Positions 7,979 to 14,247 of a DNA stretch of 14,310 nt are shown in pieces. Position numbers and translations under genes: made by a program. The notes under the pieces were generated by a model that ran no database searches, was not told the origin of the DNA, and saw only the letters and a list, made by a program, of their open reading frames with translations. The stretch is from JAVKFY01 sp040223615. GTDB taxonomy: Bacteria > Pseudomonadota > Alphaproteobacteria > GCA-2731375. The stretch is from the NCBI GenBank assembly GCA_040223615.1, contig JAVKFY010000026.1, positions 1-14,310 on the forward strand. Direction: 5' to 3'. Every line of letters begins with the position of its first letter. The stretch's first letter is position 1.

Positions 7979-8689
7979 CTAACCCCGCGTCCCACCGCGG
8001 CGATGGTCGAGTCCGGCTTTCAATGCCTGCAGATAGGACCGGTTGATGCTGCCCGTCTGGCGCAACGTCGTGTTGGCGCCGTGCACACGCCGACGCAGCA
8101 CCACCGGCTCGATGCTGTGCATGACCAGACCGTTGGCCTCGGCACGGGCCAGCCACTCGATCATCTCGCCGACGCGAAGGCCCTCCTGGAAGCCACCGAC
8201 CCGCTCAAAGTCGGCGCGCCGCACCAGCATGTTGCCAACCAGCCGCCCGTCGGTCTGTCCCTGGCCGACGACGAACCGTCGCCGCTGCTCCGCCGACAGC
8301 TCCTGGCTATAGAACTGCTCCACGCCGCCGAACACGTAGCCGGGCGCCGACATCGCCTCCAGCGCCTCGATACGTACTTCGAGGCTGCCTTCGGTCCAAA
8401 GGTCGTCGGCATCCAGGAAGGCGAGATAGGTGCCGCGTGCCGCTGCGATGCCGGCGTTGCGCGCCGCGGCGATACCGGCATTGTCCTGCCGCAACACCCG
8501 CAAGGAGGGTTCGACGCGCCGGGCGACCGCGACGCTGTCGTCGGTGCAGCCGTCGTCGACGAACACGATCTCGAGCGAGGGATGCCCCTGCGCCAAGATG
8601 CTCTCCATCGCCTCGGCCACGTAAGCGGCGCCGTTGAAGCACGGCATCACCACGCTGACCGTGGGTGTGTTCGTGTCAGTCTCCGACAT
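7979..8689 (-). CDS. Family 2 glycosyltransferase
   Basis: A 236-residue GT-A enzyme. VSVVMPCFNGAAYVAEAMES begins at residue 11, then VDDGCTD (44-50), a DXD-type FLDADDLW (91-98) and a C-terminal module FERVGGF ... RRRVHGANTT (161-208). The position that is EDTDW in the two neighbouring glycosyltransferases reads EMIEW (175-179). The usual catalytic-base Asp is thus a Met, although a Glu follows. No membrane anchor is visible. The ATG at 8689 has AGGTG seven bases upstream and is preferred to the GTG at 8698. The gene overlaps the preceding glycosyltransferase gene by 14 bases and precedes the nucleotidyltransferase by 5 bases, so co-transcription and coupling are likely. Donor and acceptor sugars are unknown. 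It may be active with altered chemistry or a partner rather than dead. Confidence 0.9.
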   Translation of the reverse strand: MSETDTNTPTVSVVMPCFNGAAYVAEAMESILAQGHPSLEIVFVDDGCTDDSVAVARRVEPSLRVLRQDNAGIAAARNAGIAAARGTYLAFLDADDLWTEGSLEVRIEALEAMSAPGYVFGGVEQFYSQELSAEQRRRFVVGQGQTDGRLVGNMLVRRADFERVGGFQEGLRVGEMIEWLARAEANGLVMHSIEPVVLRRRVHGANTTLRQTGSINRSYLQALKAGLDHRRGGTRG

Positions 8690-9383
8690 TGTCCACACCT
8701 ACTTTCGCCGCAGCCTCCCGCTTGCGGACGACTGACGCGCGCAGCGCGACCATGAGATGGCGGTTCAGATTGCCGGTGTTGATCGACAGGTTGGTCTCGT
8801 GCACGCGCTTGCGTACCAGCACCTCGGGCAGCATCGCGCTGGCCAGCCCGATATCGCGGGCGCGTGCGAACCAGTCGGTGTCCTCTCCGGCGCGGAACTT
8901 CGGATTGAAGCCGCCGATCTTCTCGAAGGCACGCGGGCGCACCACCAACGTCTCCATGATCGCCCCGGGCACCGGCCCGTCCAGCAGCTCGCGCCGAAAG
9001 CCGTTCGGGACTGCGGCGCCGTCGTCGAGGAAGTGCTGCACAAGACTTGTGGTGTAGTCGAGCGCGGGATCGGCCCGCATCGCCGCGACGTGCTTGTCGA
9101 GTTTGCCCGGCAGCCAGATGTCGTCATGTGACAGGAAGGCCAACAGGTCGCCGTTTGCCGCGGTGATCGCTTCATTATAGGCGTTAGCGATGCCAGTGGA
9201 GCGTTGCGGCACGATGCGCACGCCCGGGTAGGTCCGGGCAATGGCGCACGTATCGTCGCTGGAGCCGCCGTCGAGCACGATCACCTCGGTCGGCTGGATG
9301 GTCGAGCCGTAGATGCTGTCCATCGCCTCGGCGAGGTAGCGCGCACCGTTGCGCACGCACACGATCGCACTGACGCTTGACAT
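8676..9383 (-). CDS. Family 2 glycosyltransferase
   Basis: A 235-residue GT-A glycosyltransferase. It opens with VSAIVCVRNGARYLAEAMDS, has VLDGGSSDDT (36-45), FLSHDDIW in place of the DXD segment (83-90), and a clear GEDTDWF (166-172) with the likely catalytic Asp. The C-terminal RKRVHETNLS is shared with the other two GT2 domains of this operon. FLSHDD lacks the first Asp of DXD but keeps the later ones, which is tolerated in many GT2 enzymes. The ATG at 9383 begins directly before the first strand of the fold. A TTG at 9416 is an alternative, and an ATG-like extension to 9485 would run into the upstream PqqD-like gene. Neither start has a strong Shine-Dalgarno. It lies 74 bases after the PqqD-like gene, the largest gap in the operon. 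Cytoplasmic; substrate unknown. Confidence 0.88.
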   Translation of the reverse strand: MSSVSAIVCVRNGARYLAEAMDSIYGSTIQPTEVIVLDGGSSDDTCAIARTYPGVRIVPQRSTGIANAYNEAITAANGDLLAFLSHDDIWLPGKLDKHVAAMRADPALDYTTSLVQHFLDDGAAVPNGFRRELLDGPVPGAIMETLVVRPRAFEKIGGFNPKFRAGEDTDWFARARDIGLASAMLPEVLVRKRVHETNLSINTGNLNRHLMVALRASVVRKREAAAKVGVDNVGD

Positions 9384-9457
9384 GTCGTCAGCGCCGCGGT
9401 CGTTGGTCTGGTTCAAAGCTGGAATGGGGATGTCTCCCGACGAACTACCGCCGCAGC

Positions 9458-9886
9458 CTATTCGGCCGGCGGCAGGGTCGGCCAACCAGTCTCGTCAACG
9501 TCATGTATCGGGTCGAGCAGCAGCAGATCCTGCATGTCCTCGTACTTCATCAGCGTCGGCGCCTCGTAGCGCAGCGACGCGTCGACCGCAGGGGCGCCGG
9601 TCGCCGCCGGCGCCTCCTCGACGCGCACCAGGCCTTCCTCGCGAAGCCGTCCGCAAAATGCTGAAAGGTCGCGCTCCACGTCCGCCGCCGGTGCCTCGAA
9701 ATGCTCGACCAGGCTGTCTCGGATTGCGTCGATCGCGTGGCCGGTCTCGATCCAGCCCCAAATCGCAGCCCCGAGCCCCTGACTGCTGTAATAGCTGCCG
9801 CTTGCCAGATTCATGACGACGAGCTCACCGTCAATGACCTCGGCCACGACGTTTGGCGCGTTTGCAACCAGTTGTCCTGAACTCAT
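9458..9886 (-). CDS. PqqD-like protein with a leucine-rich acidic C-terminal tail
   Basis: A 142-residue protein. Residues 8-90 match the PqqD fold (small winged-helix peptide carrier, also called RiPP recognition element). Visible motifs are VVAEVIDGELVVMNLASG, then YYSSQGLGAAIW, then an EHFEA...DVERDL...LREEGLV helix pair. A flexible Ala/Pro linker (about 91-105) leads to a distinctive tail, KYEDMQDLLLLDPIHDVDE (114-132), ending in GWPTLPPAE. The tail is not part of the PqqD domain. It could be a docking segment or itself a substrate for the kinase or glycosyltransferases. The ATG at 9886 has a strong GGAGG nine bases upstream; the longer frame to 9988 is rejected for that reason. It is the first gene behind the sigma-54-type promoter. 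No radical SAM enzyme or precursor peptide is adjacent, so a role in PQQ synthesis is unlikely. Confidence 0.85.
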   Translation of the reverse strand: MSSGQLVANAPNVVAEVIDGELVVMNLASGSYYSSQGLGAAIWGWIETGHAIDAIRDSLVEHFEAPAADVERDLSAFCGRLREEGLVRVEEAPAATGAPAVDASLRYEAPTLMKYEDMQDLLLLDPIHDVDETGWPTLPPAE

Positions 9887-9895
9887 AGACAAGTT

Positions 9896-9900
9896 CCTCC
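9896..9900 (-). promoter_or_regulatory. Ribosome-binding site of the PqqD-like gene
   Basis: GGAGG (minus sense), nine bases before the ATG at 9886. It is the strongest Shine-Dalgarno in the operon and decides against the longer reading frame that begins at 9988. Confidence 0.75.
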
Positions 9901-10012
9901 TTTGCGTTCGTCCGCGCGGCGTCCCAAAATCTTCACAGATGACGACAAAATCGCAGGTGTGCCCCGCAATGAGTGCCGTTTTGACCACCAGCGGGCGCCC
10001 TTGGCCAATTCG

Positions 10013-10028
10013 AGCAAACTGTGTGCCA
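10013..10028 (-). promoter_or_regulatory. Sigma-54 (RpoN)-type promoter for the PqqD/glycosyltransferase operon
   Basis: The minus strand reads TGGCACACAGTTTGCT. It matches the -24/-12 consensus TGGCAC-N5-TTGCW, with the invariant GG and GC exactly ten bases apart. Transcription would start near 10002, giving a leader of about 115 bases before the ATG at 9886. The site lies just two bases beyond the TAA of the phosphatase-like gene (10031-10033), so the operon can fire independently of that gene. Sigma-54 promoters need an AAA+ enhancer-binding activator; none is encoded here, and I could not identify its upstream site. The rest of 9887-10012 holds no gene; a GGGCGCCC palindrome lies at 9993-10000. 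Confidence 0.75.
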
Positions 10029-10030
10029 CT

Positions 10031-11479
10031 TTAACTATTTGGCTGGCCACGCCGTTGCCGAGCTGACGATCCGGAACTCAATTGACCGGAATCCGGCGTT
10101 GTCCGCAGCGGGGCCAACGTGACGCCGGCGATCCGCCGCAGCACGGTTTCAGCCAGTTCTGCAAAGTCCGACATTGCGGCCACGTTGTGCCGCGCAACTT
10201 CGTCTCCGGCCAGGATCGCCATGCCGCCGGCGGCATGGTTGCCAGGCCGTAGACGCTCGAAATCCGCCGTCACACGGCCGAGACGCGGCGATTCCAGCAC
10301 CTCCGGGAAGGCGTTCTGCCGGCACGTCGCCAACAGGTCGGGCAGATTGTCGGCCCGCGCGCCCTGCCACAGAGTCGACGGCCGGTCGAAGTCGGTGAAA
10401 GCGGAAAGGCCGGTTTCCGGATCGACAAGCTCGCTCAGCAGCGCTTCTGCGTCGGCCACCGCCTGCGGCATTCGTCGGCGATCGTGACGGCAGATTTGGA
10501 AGGCGACGAAGTTTTCGTTCGCCGGCACGGTCCTGCAGAAAACCTCCGGCTTGCGGCGCCGCAACCACTTCCGCAGCCGGCGGATCCTCGACCCGTGCCG
10601 TACCGCGAGACGGGAATTGACACGCTGCGCGATATCGTCGGCCAAATGCAGCACGGAGCCGTTCGGCTCCATGTCCGTGGTGGAGAACACCACTACCTCC
10701 GCTTGCTCGCCGGCCTCCGCCACCAGGTCGCCAACGGCGGCGTCGAGCGCCGCGAAGACGCGGCCGACGGGGTCGTCCAGCCGCGCGGTGCGGTCGGGGT
10801 CGTATTCGGGATGCCGGCTGTCGCTGAGCTGCCACAGTCCGTGACCGGCGCAATGCGCCTCCTTGAAGGCGATCATGAACAGATCCCATGCGCGCTGCTT
10901 GAGGTAGTGCAGTCCGGCGGCCCGCTTCTGCTCGATCGACGATAGGAAGGTATCCGTCATGTCGATGATCTCATCGTCGCCGAGATGAGGCTGCCGATAG
11001 CCGCAGCGGCTCGCCGGCGCCACGCCGAAGCGCTGCACAACCTCCTGGGCGAGGTCGGCGGGGCTGCTCTGCGGTGCATCGGCATAGCGCCCATGCACAA
11101 GCCAGTCGGTCAGCTGGATACCGTTCAGCGGCTTTGGCGCCGGGCATTTCGGGATGTCGAAGACGGCCACCTCGTAACCCTCGGCGGACAGCTTGCTCCA
11201 GAAGGTGTCTGCCGCGTCTTCTTCCATCACGCCCATGCCGAAGTCGCCGCTGCGCAACGGCGTCAGGTAGTGATAGCGACCATGGTCGGCGACACCGAGG
11301 CCGTACTGGAACGACGCCCACAATGCATCGTCGGAAATATCGTAGGTGTTGCCCATGCGAACGAACCGCCCGCGCCGGCGCAGCGCCGCGAGGTTTGCGA
11401 GCCGGCCCGACCTCGACCAGTCGTCGAGCAACCTTCCATCGCCACCGTCAAGCGCTATGAAAAGCAGTTTCGCGGTCAT
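10031..11479 (-). CDS. Alkaline phosphatase superfamily protein (type I phosphodiesterase-like), divergent active site
   Basis: A 482-residue protein. It starts like type I phosphodiesterases/nucleotide pyrophosphatases: LLFIALDGGDG (5-15, first metal Asp). A segment NTYDISDDALWASFQYGLG, then ADHG (64-67), aligns with the family's TPSAWTTFLTG...HG. The family's Thr/Ser nucleophile position falls on Asp or is shifted to S49. The later DxxxH metal motif appears as FKEAHCAGHGLW (205-216), keeping H213. The usual SDHG motif appears as STTDMEPNG (266-274), and the last His is present in RPGNHAAGG (411-419). No signal peptide is visible, so it looks cytoplasmic. The ATG at 11479 has GAAGGA very close upstream; a frame to 11875 would run through the divergent membrane gene and is rejected. 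Phosphate- or sulfate-ester chemistry on a glycan or lipid intermediate is possible. Loss of activity is also possible. Confidence 0.8.
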   Translation of the reverse strand: MTAKLLFIALDGGDGRLLDDWSRSGRLANLAALRRRGRFVRMGNTYDISDDALWASFQYGLGVADHGRYHYLTPLRSGDFGMGVMEEDAADTFWSKLSAEGYEVAVFDIPKCPAPKPLNGIQLTDWLVHGRYADAPQSSPADLAQEVVQRFGVAPASRCGYRQPHLGDDEIIDMTDTFLSSIEQKRAAGLHYLKQRAWDLFMIAFKEAHCAGHGLWQLSDSRHPEYDPDRTARLDDPVGRVFAALDAAVGDLVAEAGEQAEVVVFSTTDMEPNGSVLHLADDIAQRVNSRLAVRHGSRIRRLRKWLRRRKPEVFCRTVPANENFVAFQICRHDRRRMPQAVADAEALLSELVDPETGLSAFTDFDRPSTLWQGARADNLPDLLATCRQNAFPEVLESPRLGRVTADFERLRPGNHAAGGMAILAGDEVARHNVAAMSDFAELAETVLRRIAGVTLAPLRTTPDSGQLSSGSSARQRRGQPNS

Positions 11480-11528
11480 GATCCTTCGTAGCCTAACAGA
11501 TGTGATCCAAATGAGCTTGGCGACAAAC

Positions 11529-11569
11529 CTGTCCAATCCACCCGAGACTAAGCAGGGTGGATTGGACAG
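11529..11569. repeat. Perfect 15-bp inverted repeat between divergent genes
   Basis: CTGTCCAATCCACCC (11529-11543) and its exact reverse complement GGGTGGATTGGACAG (11555-11569) flank an 11-base spacer. The centre (11549) is almost midway between the divergent start codons at 11479 and 11615. No T-run follows either arm, so it is not a typical intrinsic terminator. It could be an operator shared by both promoters, an RNA hairpin in one or both leaders, or the residue of a small mobile element. The rest of 11480-11614 shows the ribosome-binding site of the minus gene (GAAGGA, 11482-11487) but no clear -35/-10 pair. Confidence 0.8.
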
Positions 11570-11614
11570 CGGGTTAACGCGCGGCGACGCGAGGTCTCGG
11601 CGCATTTCTAGCGT

Positions 11615-13141
11615 ATGAGCGACTCGATGAGTATCCGTCTGCCACCTTGGACCAGTATACCGTTCGCGGCGGCGCTCTTGCTGTCCGTGGTCGCGTTCAA
11701 CGGACAGCCCCTCGTCTACTACGACACCCCGGGTTACGCGAACGCCGGACAAGGTTTGGTCAACCTGCTGGCCGGCGGCGCACCGCTGTCCGGCGTCGAT
11801 CCGTTCGGCCACGAGATCGCCCCCGGCTGGCAACCATCCAGCAGCCGGTCGGCCTGGTACGGCCTGCTCCTCCACGCCGCGGCGACGACCGGCGACTTCT
11901 GGCCGGTGGTGATCATGCAGGCGTTGATCGGCGCTTGGCTGCTGTACCTGCTGCTACGACAGGTGGCTCGCGACCATGCCGGCGCGCTGCTCTTGGCGCT
12001 CACCGTCCTGTTGTTGCTGACGCCGGCGCCCTTCGTGCTGGGATTCGTCATGCCCGACAGCTTTGCCGCCTTCGCCATCGTCGCATTGGCGCTGCTGGTC
12101 GCTTGCCCCGATGGCTTGCGGCTCGGCGGACGCCTCGTCCTGGGGGCGATCGTCGGCTTCTCGATACTGGCGCATAGCGGGCACCTTGCCCTGCTGTTGC
12201 TGCTGCTGCCTGTCGCCATCGTCTGCCGCTGGTCGCTACTCGGCGGTCGCCATCTGCTGCGCACGACTGTCCTGCCGGTCGCGGCAATGGCGACCGCGGT
12301 CGCCTTGCAGGCGCTGCTGGCCCTGGCCCAGACGCAGATCTACGGCGCACCGCCGGGCCAGATCCCTTTTCTGGCAGCGCGCGCCGTCGCCGACGGCCCT
12401 GGCGAGCCTTTCCTGAACGATGCTTGCGCGCGCGAACCGTCGCGTTTCGCGCTCTGCCGATATCTGGACGACTTGCCCAGGGACACCGCCGATACCTTCC
12501 TCTGGGACATGGGCGCGACCAGAGGCATCTACGTCAACGCATCCGACGCCGATCGGCGCGCCATGGGAGAGGAGCAGACCGCGGTCTACGTGGGCAGTTG
12601 GCTGTTCGATCCGCCCGGCATGCTACGCCCAGCCTTGCGCAATGCGCGCCGGCAGTTCCGATTGGTCGGTCCCACCGAGTTCATCACCGAAGCGGCGCTG
12701 CGCGACGCGATGAGCGAAACCTGGCCGCACTACGCCAAGACAATGGCCGGCACGAGTTTCTGGCAGGATCGGCCGGACCCCGAGGCCCTGACCATCCTGA
12801 GCAGGTCGACGATGTACGTGGCCGGCACCGCCGTCGTGCTCACGCTGCCCTGGCTTCTGCTGTTCGCCCGCGGGCCGCGCGCCCCGACTAGCCGGACGCG
12901 ACAGGTCGCCTTGCTGGCACTTATCATCGTTGCGGGCCTTGTCGCCAATGCGTTGGTGTTCGGCGCCCTGTCCGAGCCGCACCATCGTTACCAGGCCCGG
13001 GTCGCCTGGCTGCTTCCCGTCGCCGCCTTTGCCTTGGCCTATGTCGCGATGACCCGCGCCAGACGCCCTCGGCACCGGCCGTCTAAGCCCGAAAAGCCGA
13101 CATGCGCCTCAGCGCCCGACAGGTCGCGGTCTGGCCAATAG
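11615..13141 (+). CDS. Polytopic membrane protein, GT-C glycosyltransferase-like
   Basis: A 508-residue integral membrane protein. Hydrophobic segments fall near residues 13-29, 96-116, 122-141, 149-164, 173-206 (probably two), 216-238, 399-417, 428-450 and 464-480. A hydrophilic region at 240-398 is probably a periplasmic domain. An acidic motif YYDTPGY (35-41) in the first large loop recalls the catalytic acidic loop of GT-C enzymes, which transfer sugars from polyprenyl-phosphate donors. EPHHRYQARVAWLLP (454-468) resembles the SRYQ-R motif before the last helix of such proteins. I cannot name a family with certainty; it could instead be an uncharacterised membrane protein. The C-terminal tail is Arg/Lys/Pro-rich and cytoplasm-like. 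The ATG at 11615 is chosen; an in-frame ATG four codons later is possible. It is divergent from the phosphatase-like gene. A role in the same surface pathway is inference. Confidence 0.8.
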   Translation: MSDSMSIRLPPWTSIPFAAALLLSVVAFNGQPLVYYDTPGYANAGQGLVNLLAGGAPLSGVDPFGHEIAPGWQPSSSRSAWYGLLLHAAATTGDFWPVVIMQALIGAWLLYLLLRQVARDHAGALLLALTVLLLLTPAPFVLGFVMPDSFAAFAIVALALLVACPDGLRLGGRLVLGAIVGFSILAHSGHLALLLLLLPVAIVCRWSLLGGRHLLRTTVLPVAAMATAVALQALLALAQTQIYGAPPGQIPFLAARAVADGPGEPFLNDACAREPSRFALCRYLDDLPRDTADTFLWDMGATRGIYVNASDADRRAMGEEQTAVYVGSWLFDPPGMLRPALRNARRQFRLVGPTEFITEAALRDAMSETWPHYAKTMAGTSFWQDRPDPEALTILSRSTMYVAGTAVVLTLPWLLLFARGPRAPTSRTRQVALLALIIVAGLVANALVFGALSEPHHRYQARVAWLLPVAAFALAYVAMTRARRPRHRPSKPEKPTCASAPDRSRSGQ

Positions 13142-13278
13142 CTGACGGTCGATGTCGCATCTTGGGGGTCACGTGATCGTCGCTCCGGTCCATCGGTCAA
13201 TTCGGTAGTACAGCCGTCGATCAACCGTTCTCGGCATGGCGGCGAAACCCGAGCGAGGTCGGTCCATCGCTAGGCGCG
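13142..13278. other. Intergenic region between convergent genes
   Basis: The stretch separates the plus-strand membrane gene from the minus-strand Cys-repeat gene. I see no gene and no convincing intrinsic terminator. The ten-base string CGGTCCATCG occurs twice, near 13186 and 13260. Confidence 0.4.
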
Positions 13279-14247
13279 CTACCCCGCGACGCATTTGCCG
13301 TGCTGTTCGCGGAAGCCTCGGTCGCATTCCCAGGCGTTGCCTGAGTAGTCGATGTGGGCGTTCGCCGGCACCTTGAGGGCGAGGCAGTTGGTTGCCGTCT
13401 TCGCGTAGCCGCGCTCGCACGTCCAGCTGTCGCCGTCGTTCGAAAGGAAGCCGTTATCGGGCACGCGGATCGCGACGCAGCTTTCCGTCGTTTTCTTGAA
13501 GCCGCGCGCGCAGTCCCAATCGCGACCCGACCGGTCCAAGTAACCGTTCGCCGGCACTTTGACCGCCACACAGGCATTGCCGGTCTCGTCGTAGCCGCGC
13601 TCGCATTTCCAGCCGTTGCCGTAGGCGCTGTCGAGGAGATAAGCGTTGTCGGGCAGGCGGATTGGTTCGCAGGCGCCGCGCGCCTCCCGATAACCTCGGT
13701 CGCACTGCCAGCCGTTGGCGTAGTCGTCGGTGACGAGATGCGCGTTCGCTGGCGCTACGATGAGCGTGCAGGTCGCGCCGGTCACCCGGTAGCCGCGTTC
13801 GCAATCCCATCCGCTGCCTGAAGCGCTGTCCACGGCGTAGCCGTTCCGCGGGACCTCTATCGCCAGGCAGTTCTTGCCAACCTGGCGAAAGCCGCGCTCG
13901 CAGGACCAGCCATCGCCGTAGGAGGTATCCACCAGATAGGCGTTCGCGGGCAGCTGAACCGGCTCGCAGCCGTCGCCTGCGCGGGTGTAGCCGCGCACGC
14001 AGATCCATCGGGCCCCAGCCGGTTCGAGGTAGGCGTTGGCGGGCACCACGATCGGCCGGCAGGCGTCGCCCGCGACGCGATAGCCGCGGTTGCATTCCCA
14101 TCCGCTGCCATAGGTGCGAGCGTGCGCGTTTGCCGGCATGTCGGCGGCGCGGGTGGCGGAGATGGCGGCGCTCAGCGCGACCGCGACGAGCGCCACCAGC
14201 AGCACGAAGTGCAGCAGCCTGTAGCGCCGTGCCTGCAGAAACTTCAT
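13279..14247 (-). CDS. Secreted protein of nine cysteine-pair repeats
   Basis: A 322-residue protein. A basic start (KFLQARRYR), a hydrophobic stretch (12-32) and a probable cleavage site after TRA (about residue 34) form a signal peptide. The mature part consists entirely of nine repeats of about 31-33 residues. Each reads roughly VPANAYL ... GW-C-RGY ... G-C--I. The 18 cysteines are C52/63, 83/94, 116/127, 149/160, 182/193, 215/226, 246/257, 277/288 and 308/319. Every pair is exactly 11 apart, and there are no other cysteines. This suggests one disulfide per repeat in the periplasm or outside the cell. Similar Cys/RGY repeat proteins exist as hypotheticals in alphaproteobacteria as far as I recall; no function is known to me. 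The ATG at 14247 has GGAGAGG about 8 bases upstream and directly precedes the signal peptide. It is preferred over a frame to 14289. The relation to the operon is unproven. Confidence 0.85.
   Translation of the reverse strand: MKFLQARRYRLLHFVLLVALVAVALSAAISATRAADMPANAHARTYGSGWECNRGYRVAGDACRPIVVPANAYLEPAGARWICVRGYTRAGDGCEPVQLPANAYLVDTSYGDGWSCERGFRQVGKNCLAIEVPRNGYAVDSASGSGWDCERGYRVTGATCTLIVAPANAHLVTDDYANGWQCDRGYREARGACEPIRLPDNAYLLDSAYGNGWKCERGYDETGNACVAVKVPANGYLDRSGRDWDCARGFKKTTESCVAIRVPDNGFLSNDGDSWTCERGYAKTATNCLALKVPANAHIDYSGNAWECDRGFREQHGKCVAG
13282..14139 (-). repeat. Nine tandem 93- or 99-bp coding repeats
   Basis: The DNA coding for the nine Cys-pair units is an imperfect tandem array. 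Distances between equivalent cysteines are 31, 33, 33, 33, 33, 31, 31 and 31 residues, so the units are 93 or 99 bases. The longer units (3-6) carry two extra residues before the GW motif. Nucleotide divergence between units is substantial, which points to an old expansion kept by selection on the protein rather than a recent slippage array. Confidence 0.8.

Noticed and set aside
9458..9886. Assignment of the PqqD-like gene to PQQ biosynthesis
   Set aside because: No pqqA, B, C or E is present and the neighbours are glycosyltransferases and an HprK-like kinase.
11518..11532. Possible second sigma-54 promoter (TGG-N10-GT) facing the membrane-protein gene
   Set aside because: The essential -12 GC is GT and the TTGC element is missing; it also overlaps the inverted-repeat arm.
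11480..11875. N-terminal extension of the phosphatase-like protein
   Set aside because: It runs antisense through the start of the divergent membrane gene; the conserved fold begins at the ATG at 11479.
13282..14139. Repeat array as a CRISPR or minisatellite
   Set aside because: The periodicity is 93/99 bases with diverged nucleotides but conserved residues in one frame with a signal peptide; it is a protein repeat.
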